5,145 nucleotides of DNA from Bryobacterales bacterium. Its GTDB lineage: Bacteria; Acidobacteriota; Terriglobia; Bryobacterales; Bryobacteraceae. A program made the translations under genes and the position numbers. This document shows, in pieces, positions 1 through 5,145 of this stretch. A model generated the notes under the pieces. The model had not been told where the DNA came from. It did no database searches and worked only from the letters and a program-made list of their open reading frames with translations. The DNA is taken from assembly GCA_003154855.1 (NCBI GenBank), contig PMEV01000270.1, positions 1,372-6,516 of the forward strand, read 5' to 3'. Each line of letters opens with the position of its first letter. Position 1 is the first letter of the stretch.

Positions 1-1127
1 GGCTCGATCCCGCGCCCTTCCAAGCCAAGGTCGATCAGGCACAGGCCAACGTCGATTCGGCGCGGGCCGCCGTGGCCAATAGCCAGGCCGTCGTCCAGCA
101 GGCCCTGGCGGGCATTCAGGCTGCAAACTCCGCCCTGGCAGCTGCGCAGGCCAATGTCGTGAAAGCACAGGCCGTCGCCGACGATGCCAAGGTCAAGGTC
201 GACCGGCGCGTGATCATGGTCAAGCAGGGTGCCGACGCCAAAGAGGATCTTGAAACCGCTCAGACCACTTACAAGTCGGCCATTGCCGATCACGACGCCT
301 TAGTGGCTCAGCAGCATGCCGAAGAAGACAGCGTCAAGGTTGCCAAGGCTCAGTTGAACGTGGCGAATTCGCTTTTGACCGCCAACCAGGCCCAGGTGAA
401 GCAGTTCTCGGCGGCGCTGCAATCGACTCAGATCGACCTGAACTATACGAACATCAGAGCGCCGGTCGATGGCGTCGTGGTATCGCGGAACGTGGATGTC
501 GGACAGACCGTTGCGGCCAGCCTGGCGGCTCCCACGCTGTTTCTCATCGCTCAGGACCTGACGAAAATGCAGGTGGATACCAACGTGTCGGAAGCGGATG
601 TGGGACGCGTGCGCGTGAACCAGCCGGCATCGTTCACGGTGGATGCCTATCCCGGGCAGGTGTTCCGAGGCAACGTGACGTCGGTCCGCAAGGCGCCCAT
701 CAACGTGCAAAACGTTATCACCTACGACGCGGTGATCGGTGTCGCGAATCCGGACCTCAAGCTGTTTCCGGGTATGACGGCGAATGTGAAGATTCTGGTC
801 AATCAGCGCGTCAACGTCCTGGAGGTTTCTAACGCCGCACTGCGCTATCACCCGGCGTCTAGCACGGCGGCGCCCGCAGCCACTACGGTTGCACGCAAAA
901 GCGCAACGCCGGAGAAGGCCGTCTGGATACTGGACCCGGACAACAAACCGGAGCGCGTTGTTCTTACTACGGGCGAAACTGATGGCACAAATACGGAAGT
1001 TCTGACAGGCAGCCTGAAGGACGGAGACAACGCGATTGAAGCGGTGTTGGCAAGCGCGGCGCCCGCATCGGGCGGCAGCCCCGTCTCCCAGACCGGCAAC
1101 AGGGGCGGCAGAGGGCCGGGATTCTAA
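1..1127 (+). CDS. MacA/HlyD-type periplasmic adaptor of an ABC efflux pump, 5'-truncated by the window edge
   Basis: This is the membrane fusion protein that links the inner-membrane ABC transporter to the outer-membrane channel in the periplasm. The frame is already open at position 3 and reads LDPAPFQAKVDQAQA, the usual sequence just after the first lipoyl half, so the real start, the N-terminal anchor or signal and the first barrel strands lie upstream; the GTG at 72 is not the start. About 374 residues are visible. An Ala/Gln-rich alpha-helical hairpin occupies roughly 9-415. The second lipoyl half follows at about 432-515 (YTNIRAPVDGVVVSRNVDVG), then the beta-barrel domain with FPGMTANVKI (about 530-800), then a membrane-proximal domain and a Gly/Arg-rich tail (NRGGRGPGF). 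The stop directly abuts the ATPase start. The hairpin tip carries a modified RLS motif (see findings). Family assignment is firm; calling it MacA rather than another HlyD-class adaptor rests on the MacB-like neighbours. Confidence 0.93.
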   Translation, partial: LDPAPFQAKVDQAQANVDSARAAVANSQAVVQQALAGIQAANSALAAAQANVVKAQAVADDAKVKVDRRVIMVKQGADAKEDLETAQTTYKSAIADHDALVAQQHAEEDSVKVAKAQLNVANSLLTANQAQVKQFSAALQSTQIDLNYTNIRAPVDGVVVSRNVDVGQTVAASLAAPTLFLIAQDLTKMQVDTNVSEADVGRVRVNQPASFTVDAYPGQVFRGNVTSVRKAPINVQNVITYDAVIGVANPDLKLFPGMTANVKILVNQRVNVLEVSNAALRYHPASSTAAPAATTVARKSATPEKAVWILDPDNKPERVVLTTGETDGTNTEVLTGSLKDGDNAIEAVLASAAPASGGSPVSQTGNRGGRGPGF

Positions 1128-1892
1128 GTGAGCGAAACGGCATCGGTAATCGAAATCGAGGATCTGGTGAAGGATTACAACCTCGGCCAGGTGCCTGTGC
1201 ATGTGTTGAAGAACATCTCGTTCGAGATCGGACGGGGGGATTTCGTATCGATCATGGGGCCATCCGGTTCCGGCAAATCCACGCTCATGAACATTCTCGG
1301 TTGCCTCGACAAGCCCACTTCCGGGACCTACAAGCTGGACGGCATCAGCGTTGGAAAGCTGGGGCGCGACCAACTGGCGGAGATTCGCAACAAGAAGATC
1401 GGGTTCGTATTCCAGCAGTTCAACCTGCTGGCGCGCACCAGCGCCTCTGAGAATGTCGAATTGCCGCTGATGTATACCGATACGCCCGCCCAGGAGCGGC
1501 ACGAGCGGGCCATGAAGGCCCTGCTCGCCGTGGGACTTGCCGGACGGGAAGACCATCAGCCGAGCCAGCTTTCCGGCGGCCAACAGCAGCGCGTGGCCAT
1601 CGCGCGATCGCTGGTGAACGATCCCAGCATTATCCTGGCGGACGAGCCGACCGGAGCCCTGGACTCGAGGACCAGCATCGAGATCATGGCGATCTTTCAA
1701 CGGCTGAACCGCGAGAAGGGCATCACCATGATCGTAGTGACCCACGATCCCGACGTTGCGGTCTACTCGAACCGTTGCATCCATTTCAAGGACGGCAAGC
1801 TGCAGCTCGACGAGAGGCTGACCAAGCTGCGCGACGCGCGGCAGGATCTGGATCATCTTCCCGCCGAGCAGCCGGAGGAGACGGTTTCGTAA
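1128..1892 (+). CDS. MacB/LolD-type ABC transporter ATP-binding protein
   Basis: This 254-residue cytoplasmic nucleotide-binding subunit powers the pump by ATP hydrolysis as a dimer under the permease. All catalytic motifs are present: Walker A GPSGSGKST (44-52), Q-loop Q96 within FVFQQFNLL, ABC signature LSGGQ (148-152), Walker B IILADE (168-173) with catalytic E173, D-loop GALD (176-179) and H-loop H206. The stretches LMNILGCLDKPTSG and NVELPLMY are typical of the MacB/LolD subfamily. The start is GTG at 1128, directly after the adaptor TAA; the next in-frame ATG is residue 43 and would remove the N-terminal strands. A weak purine run (GAGGG, 1111-1115) lies upstream, so initiation probably depends on coupling to the adaptor. 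About 30 charged residues follow the core fold (from QLDERLTKL), where a fused MacB would have its linker to the first membrane helix. LolD of lipoprotein export is the main alternative, but the adaptor and channel neighbours argue for efflux. Confidence 0.95.
   Translation: MSETASVIEIEDLVKDYNLGQVPVHVLKNISFEIGRGDFVSIMGPSGSGKSTLMNILGCLDKPTSGTYKLDGISVGKLGRDQLAEIRNKKIGFVFQQFNLLARTSASENVELPLMYTDTPAQERHERAMKALLAVGLAGREDHQPSQLSGGQQQRVAIARSLVNDPSIILADEPTGALDSRTSIEIMAIFQRLNREKGITMIVVTHDPDVAVYSNRCIHFKDGKLQLDERLTKLRDARQDLDHLPAEQPEETVS
1874..1880 (+). promoter_or_regulatory. Ribosome-binding site of the permease gene
   Basis: GGAGGAG lies inside the 3' end of the ATPase gene, 11 bases before the ATG at 1892. 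It is the clearest Shine-Dalgarno sequence in the operon and supports the start at 1892 over the upstream in-frame ATG at 1775. Confidence 0.7.
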
Positions 1893-3127
1893 TGAACAGG
1901 ATTGTCGCCAGCGTCGGGATCGCGCTCCGCGCCCTTAAAGTGAACCGCATGCGCTCTGCGCTCACGATGCTGGGGATCATCATCGGCGTGGCGGCCGTGA
2001 TCGCGATGGTGGGGGTTGGCGCGGGCGCCACCGCCAGGATTCAGGACCAGATCCAGAGTATCGGCAGCAACCTGATCATCGTCCTGCCGGGCAGCATCAG
2101 CAGCAATGGCGTCCGGCTCGGCTCCGGCGCGGTCGCATCGTTGACGCAGGACGACGCCAAGGCCATCGCGGCCGACTGCCCCTCCGTTTCGGCCGTCGCT
2201 CCCACCGTACGCGGCGGGGTACAGGTAGTGTACGGAAACAGTAACTGGGCCACCAGCGCTCAGGGTGTGACTCCCGATTACATGACGATTCGCGATTACA
2301 CCATGTTGTCCGGCCAGTTCTTCACGACACAGGACGTGGATGCGGCCGCCAAAGTGGCCGTGCTCGGTGAAACTGTCGCACAAAACCTGTTTGGCGACAG
2401 CGATCCCACGGGCCAGGTGGTCATCATCAAGAATGTGCCGTTCACCGTGACGGGCGTGCTGACGCCGAAGGGCCAGTCGCCGACGGGGCAGGATCAGGAC
2501 GACGTCATCCTGCTTCCCATCTCCACGGCCACGCAAAAGGTATTCGGCGCCAACAAGGTCAATGCCAAAGCGGTCGCCTCGCTGATGGTGCAGGCCTTGA
2601 ACCCGCAGTCCATGGATCAGGCGATAGCGGAGATGACGGCGCTGTTGCACGAACGGCATAGGATCGAGTCCGGCGTGGAGGACGACTTCACGGTTCGCAA
2701 CCTGACCGAGGTCTTCGCGGCCCAGGAAACCTCGGCGCAAGTCATGTCGATCCTGCTGGGCGCCATCGCGTCGGTATCGCTGATCGTCGGCGGCATCGGG
2801 ATCATGAACATCATGCTCGTGTCGGTGACCGAAAGGACCCGAGAGATCGGCCTGCGTCAGGCGGTAGGCGCCAAGACGCGCGATATCCTGTTGCAGTTTC
2901 TGGTGGAAGCCGTGACGCTCTCCGTGCTGGGGGGAGTTATCGGGATCGCGGTGGGGCTAACGGCCTCGTTGCTGATCTCGCACTTCGCGCAATGGTCTAC
3001 CCAGGTCAGCCTGCTGTCCATCCTTCTGGCGTTTGCATTCTCGGCGTTAGTGGGAGTGTTCTTTGGTTACTACCCGGCCCGCAAGGCGGCGTTCATGGAT
3101 CCGATTGATGCTCTCCGATATGAATGA
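1892..3127 (+). CDS. MacB-type ABC transporter permease (membrane and periplasmic domain)
   Basis: This 411-residue inner-membrane subunit works as a dimer and transmits ATPase motion to the periplasm (mechanotransmission). The topology is that of MacB: a short cytoplasmic helix (ALRALKVNRMRSALTML), TM1 at about residues 24-44, a large periplasmic domain at about 46-283, TM2 at about 284-310 (LIVGGIGIMNIMLVSV), the conserved cytoplasmic coupling segment TERTREIGLRQAVGAK (313-328), TM3 at about 337-363 and TM4 at about 372-394, ending with ARKAAFMDPIDALRYE. The start is the ATG at 1892, sharing one base with the ATPase stop; GGAGGAG at 1874-1880 is a good ribosome-binding site with an 11-base spacer. 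The frame is open further upstream to 1775, but that part is Arg/Ala-rich shadow of the ATPase gene. FtsX and LolC/E share the fold, but the intact MacB periplasmic domain and the neighbours favour a MacB-like efflux permease. Confidence 0.95.
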   Translation: MNRIVASVGIALRALKVNRMRSALTMLGIIIGVAAVIAMVGVGAGATARIQDQIQSIGSNLIIVLPGSISSNGVRLGSGAVASLTQDDAKAIAADCPSVSAVAPTVRGGVQVVYGNSNWATSAQGVTPDYMTIRDYTMLSGQFFTTQDVDAAAKVAVLGETVAQNLFGDSDPTGQVVIIKNVPFTVTGVLTPKGQSPTGQDQDDVILLPISTATQKVFGANKVNAKAVASLMVQALNPQSMDQAIAEMTALLHERHRIESGVEDDFTVRNLTEVFAAQETSAQVMSILLGAIASVSLIVGGIGIMNIMLVSVTERTREIGLRQAVGAKTRDILLQFLVEAVTLSVLGGVIGIAVGLTASLLISHFAQWSTQVSLLSILLAFAFSALVGVFFGYYPARKAAFMDPIDALRYE

Positions 3128-4556
3128 ATCTCATCGTCTTCGGTTTTCGATCGTCTTAGCGACGGCCGGATTGATGCTTTCTTCGAGCGCCTGCATGGTC
3201 GGCCCGAAGTACCAGCGTCCTGCCACGCCTCCTTCGCCGGCCTTCAAAGAAGAGCTGCCGGCCGGTTGGAAGGACGCGCAACCCAATGACCAGGTGATTC
3301 GCGGTAAGTGGTGGCAGATCTATAAGGATCCGGGGCTCGACGCGCTCGAAGACCGGGTCAGTATCTCAAACCAGAATGTACTGGCCGCCGGCGCTCAATT
3401 CCGCGCGGCCAAAGCGGCGGTGCGCGTCGCCCGGGCCAGCCTGTTTCCCACCGTGACCGCCTCTCCCTCCGCGACGCGTTCCGGAGGGGGCGGCTCCGGC
3501 CTGCGCCGGCTGTACACGATACCAATCGATTTCATCTATCAGATCGATATATGGGGAAATATTCGGCGCGGCGTTGCGGCCAATTCGGCCATCGCGCAGG
3601 CCTCGGCTGCGGACCTCGAGAATGCCCGCTTGCTTTATCAGGCGGAACTCGCTCAGGACTACTTCCAGATCGTGGGACTGGACGCCACGCGGCGGTTGCT
3701 GGATACCACCGTGAAGTCGTATCAGCGGTACGTTCAAATTACCCAGGACCGATTCGATGGCGGTGTCGCATCGATGGGCGACGTGGCGCAGGCGAAGACT
3801 CAGTTGGAGACGGCACGCGCGCAGTTGGTCGACCTGGGAGTGCAGCGGGCCCAATTCGAACATGCGATCGCGGTGCTGGCTGGCAAACCGCCTTCCGGTC
3901 TGTCGATTCCCGACGCGCCGAACCAGTCTCCGCCCCCGGTATCTCTGGTCGGTATTCCTTCCGCACTCCTCGAACGAAGGCCCGACGTAGCGGCTGCCGA
4001 GCGGCAGGTCGCAGCCGCAAACGAACAGATCGGAATCGCCAAGGCGGCGCTCTACCCGTCCCTGACCCTCGGCGCCGATGCGGGCTTGCAGTCCTCAACC
4101 GCCGCCGATTTGTTTACCTGGCCCAGCCGCTTCTGGTCTGTGGGACCGCAGTTGGCCGCGACTCTCTTCGATGCGGGCAGGCGCCGCGCTCAAATCACCG
4201 TAACCGAAGCCACCTATGACGCAACTGTGGCGAGTTACCAGCAAACCGTACTGACCGCATTTGAGCAGGTGGAGGACAGTCTGGCGCAGTTGCGCATCCT
4301 TGCCGAAGAGGCCGAGATCACGGACCGCGCGGTCAAAGCCGCCGAGCAGTCGCTGGCGATATCGACGGACCAATACCTGGGAGGCCTCACCAACTATCTG
4401 CAGGTCATCACCGCGCAGACCAGCGCACTGCAGAATCAACGGACCGCGGTCGACATTCTCACGCGGCGCATGGTCGCGAGCGTGTCCTTGATCCAAGCCC
4501 TGGGCGGCGGATGGGACACTTCGCAGCTACCCTCTTCCCGGGATGTGTTGCGCTGA
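3120..4556 (+). CDS. Outer-membrane efflux channel lipoprotein, NodT/OprM (TolC-like) family
   Basis: This 478-residue protein should form the trimeric channel that completes the pump through the outer membrane. A Lys-poor, Arg-containing N-terminus and a hydrophobic signal segment (about residues 9-20) lead to Cys25 in SSAC followed by MVGPKYQRP, the hallmark of the NodT lipoprotein group. The lipobox has Ser at -3 instead of the usual Leu, and the +2 residue is Met, not Asp, consistent with outer-membrane sorting. Two OEP repeats follow, roughly residues 60-265 and 285-465; RGKWWQIYKDP opens the first, ERRPDVAAAERQ with ALYPSLTLGA the second. The start chosen is ATG 3120, overlapping the permease end by 8 bases; ATG 3108 in the same frame is possible and would add four residues (MLSD). 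Neither has a clear Shine-Dalgarno, so translation is probably coupled to the permease. The length is normal for the family. Confidence 0.93.
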   Translation: MNESHRLRFSIVLATAGLMLSSSACMVGPKYQRPATPPSPAFKEELPAGWKDAQPNDQVIRGKWWQIYKDPGLDALEDRVSISNQNVLAAGAQFRAAKAAVRVARASLFPTVTASPSATRSGGGGSGLRRLYTIPIDFIYQIDIWGNIRRGVAANSAIAQASAADLENARLLYQAELAQDYFQIVGLDATRRLLDTTVKSYQRYVQITQDRFDGGVASMGDVAQAKTQLETARAQLVDLGVQRAQFEHAIAVLAGKPPSGLSIPDAPNQSPPPVSLVGIPSALLERRPDVAAAERQVAAANEQIGIAKAALYPSLTLGADAGLQSSTAADLFTWPSRFWSVGPQLAATLFDAGRRRAQITVTEATYDATVASYQQTVLTAFEQVEDSLAQLRILAEEAEITDRAVKAAEQSLAISTDQYLGGLTNYLQVITAQTSALQNQRTAVDILTRRMVASVSLIQALGGGWDTSQLPSSRDVLR

Positions 4557-4596
4557 GCGGTAAGCGCACTCCCGCTCATTGCGCGTTCTGGCCTGT

Positions 4597-4628
4597 GCGG
4601 ACCCCGGGGCCTGGTCCGCCGGGTTTCT
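4597..4628 (+). terminator. Possible factor-independent terminator of the efflux operon
   Basis: A perfect 7-bp inverted repeat (GCGGACC at 4597-4603, GGTCCGC at 4613-4619) with a 9-base loop lies 40 bases after the channel gene stop. The stem is GC-rich as expected, but the tail (CGGGTTTCT) has only a short T run, so termination may be weak or the hairpin may only stabilise the mRNA 3' end. Confidence 0.4.
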
Positions 4629-4654
4629 CGGCCGGGAATCCGGCGTATCGCACA

Positions 4655-4822
4655 CTCAGCTCGAAGAGCGTTCTCGAAGCAATGCGCGCGCGTGAAGGTG
4701 CGCCGACCCGAGCCGATGGGATCCTCTAGGCCCTGCGGGACGCGCGGCGAAGGCGGGTCCTGGTGGATGGCATCTGCCGCTTCGAGGATGTCATCCGGTC
4801 CTACCTGGAGTCCGCCGCATGA
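4655..4822 (+). pseudogene. Possible remnant of the C-terminus of a GspE/PilB-type secretion or pilus ATPase
   Basis: One frame reads through this stretch with a single in-frame TAG at 4727-4729 and ends at TGA 4820-4822. After the TAG it reads ALRDARRRRV followed by VLVDGICRFEDVIR and SYLESAA. From memory this lines up without gaps with the usual C-terminal pattern of type II secretion/type IV pilus ATPases (TLREDGLRKVL, then an acidic residue, G(I/L)TTLEEVLR). Before the TAG, EGAPT recalls the segment that precedes this in the family, with a few residues apparently missing between the two parts. Third codon positions after the TAG are mostly G or C, as in real genes of this window. None of the Walker motifs or the zinc-binding region of such ATPases is present, so it could only be a fragment. 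The resemblance is short and may be chance. Confidence 0.28.
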
Positions 4823-4971
4823 AGAACGGGAAGGTGGTGAAGATCGCCGTCTTTTCGTGCCCGCCTGCTGGATCCTTCGCGCCAACGCAGGGAGGACTTA
4901 CGCATTGCCTGGATCCCCGGCGCTTTCAGGGCGGATGTTCCGCGACCTTCGCTGCGATCGCAGTACGATGA
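4819..4971 (+). CDS. Small ORF of unknown function, 50 codons
   Basis: The frame starts with ATG at 4819, overlapping the stop of the preceding pseudogene-like frame in ATGA fashion, and GGAG at 4807-4810 sits 8 bases upstream as a plausible ribosome-binding site. The product begins MKNGKVVKIAVFSCPPAG and ends at TGA 4969-4971. The first 14 codons have a GC-rich third position like the neighbouring genes; the bias fades afterwards. I recognise no family, signal peptide or membrane segment; two of its three cysteines lie in the second half. It may be the truncated start of a gene whose remainder is lost, a small protein, or chance. Confidence 0.2.
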   Translation: MKNGKVVKIAVFSCPPAGSFAPTQGGLTHCLDPRRFQGGCSATFAAIAVR

Positions 4972-4980
4972 CACCGTAAG

Positions 4981-5145
4981 TCATTGAACACTAGGGCTTT
5001 GCTTTGCAGTGAGGATCCGCATCTCCGCCCTCACTGCTGCGTGCGGATTCTCGATAAGATAGAAGCGGCCCAAGCGTCCATCGTATGTGTGAATCCATAT
5101 GTAAGTAGTGTATTTGAAATAACATGGCGGTGAGGGTGGGATTCG
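4981..5145 (-). CDS. Possible 3' end of a convergent gene of unknown function, cut by the window edge
   Basis: On the minus strand a frame is open from the right edge to a TGA at 4983-4981, giving 54 residues. It reads in part YIWIHTYDGRLGRFYLIEN and then PHAAVRAEMRILTAKQS. The mixed, natural-looking composition and the raised G/C third position in the middle part are the only support; the rest of the stretch is closer to 50% GC and other frames on both strands are also open for 45 or more codons here. I recognise no family. If real, it converges on the efflux operon. It is mutually exclusive with a plus-strand gene here. Confidence 0.22.
   Translation of the reverse strand, partial: RIPPSPPCYFKYTTYIWIHTYDGRLGRFYLIENPHAAVRAEMRILTAKQSPSVQ
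5006..5052. repeat. Two overlapping, mutually exclusive inverted repeats
   Basis: Repeat one pairs GCAGTGAGG (5006-5014) with CCTCACTGC (5029-5037): 9 perfect base pairs around a 14-base loop. Repeat two pairs GAGGATCCGCA (5011-5021) with TGCGGATTCTC (5042-5052): 11 pairs, one of them G-T, around a 20-base loop. They share 5011-5014, so full formation of one excludes the other, while trimmed versions could coexist as a pseudoknot. No T run follows either one. They could act in RNA as alternative structures, in DNA as a protein-binding site, or have no function. Confidence 0.5.
5081..5126 (+). other. AT-rich patch ending at an ATG near the right edge
   Basis: Positions 5081-5125 contain 13 G or C in 45 bases, far below the rest of the window. 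An ATG at 5124 opens a frame reading MAVRVGF to the edge. The patch looks like a promoter or leader region, but I find no convincing -35/-10 pair at normal spacing and no Shine-Dalgarno before the ATG, so the start of a gene here is only a possibility. Confidence 0.2.

Larger units (their letters stand above)
4557..4980. other. Non-coding or decayed stretch downstream of the efflux operon
   Basis: No intact recognisable gene is visible here. The stretch stays GC-rich like the operon. It holds a hairpin just after the operon end, a pseudogene-like fragment in the frame ending at 4822, and a short ORF starting at 4819, each listed separately. Long frames on the minus strand through this part read as Arg/Pro/Ser-rich composition-driven sequence with no family resemblance. 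Confidence 0.6.

Noticed and set aside
300..1856. Long minus-strand open frame (518 codons) across the adaptor and ATPase genes
   Set aside because: It lies wholly opposite two well-identified genes, is rich in Arg, His and Leu as expected of a GC-rich shadow, and shows no family motif.
1775..1891. Upstream in-frame extension of the permease from ATG 1775, or a frameshift fusing ATPase and permease
   Set aside because: The extension is Arg/Ala/Gly-rich sequence overlapping the ATPase 3' end, the good ribosome-binding site fits 1892, and I see no slippery heptamer near the junction.
1853..2740. Minus-strand open frame (295 codons) opposite the permease
   Set aside because: It is a shadow of the permease gene: Arg/His/Asp/Gly-rich with no recognisable domain.
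3551..4219. Plus-strand open frame (222 codons) inside the channel gene
   Set aside because: It is Arg/Gly-rich out-of-frame reading of the channel gene, whose own frame carries all the family motifs.
4436..4885. Minus-strand open frame (149 codons) crossing the channel 3' end and the downstream stretch
   Set aside because: It overlaps the real channel gene, is dominated by Arg, Pro and Ser, and resembles nothing I know.
4692..4979. Plus-strand open frame of 95 codons
   Set aside because: Its composition is Arg/Ser/Gly/Pro-rich with frequent Trp and Met, typical of a wrong frame in GC-rich DNA; two other plus frames here look more coding-like.
4716..5018. Repeated GGATCC hexamers in the downstream region
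   Set aside because: Several copies occur, but without shared flanks or regular spacing; a short GC-rich palindrome can recur by chance.
5055..5060. TAAGAT as a -10 promoter element
   Set aside because: No -35-like hexamer lies at 16-18 bases upstream, and the site lies just beside the inverted repeats.

Overview
The window holds most of a tripartite efflux operon on the plus strand: a MacA/HlyD-type periplasmic adaptor (cut off at its 5' end by the window edge), a MacB-type ABC ATPase, a separate MacB-type permease, and an outer-membrane efflux lipoprotein of the NodT/OprM kind. These genes fill positions 1 to 4556 with no gaps. The adaptor stop abuts the ATPase GTG start (TAAGTG), the ATPase stop and permease start share one base (TAATG), and the permease end overlaps the probable start of the outer-membrane gene by 8 bases (ATGAATGA). 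This is the layout of a translationally coupled operon encoding one complete inner-membrane to outer-membrane pump.

The organism is Gram-negative, because an outer-membrane channel and a periplasmic adaptor are both present. The genes are GC-rich with mostly G or C in third codon positions. The wording of the adaptor and channel (for example RGKWWQIYKDP in the channel) reminds me of Acidobacteriota, with some Proteobacteria as an alternative. This is an impression from family knowledge, not a placement. MacB is split into two polypeptides, unlike the fused MacB of E. coli.

How the genes work together: the ATPase dimer hydrolyses ATP in the cytoplasm. The permease, with one transmembrane helix, a large periplasmic domain and three more helices, converts this into movement in the periplasm. 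The adaptor bridges permease and channel, and the channel opens to the outside. Substrates of this class include macrolides, peptides, lipopeptides and other periplasmic compounds; nothing here identifies the real one. No regulator lies inside the window.

Positions 4557 to 5145 contain no convincing intact gene. They hold a GC-rich hairpin that may end the operon, a stretch resembling the decayed C-terminus of a type II secretion/type IV pilus ATPase with an in-frame TAG, a 50-codon orphan ORF, two overlapping and mutually exclusive inverted repeats, and an AT-rich patch close to the right edge. A minus-strand reading frame runs in from the right edge to 4981 and may be the tail of a convergent gene. 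I see no mobile element, CRISPR array, tRNA or rRNA. I do not see a clearly undescribed system; the most useful oddities are the altered adaptor tip motif, the pseudogene-like fragment and the alternative hairpins.
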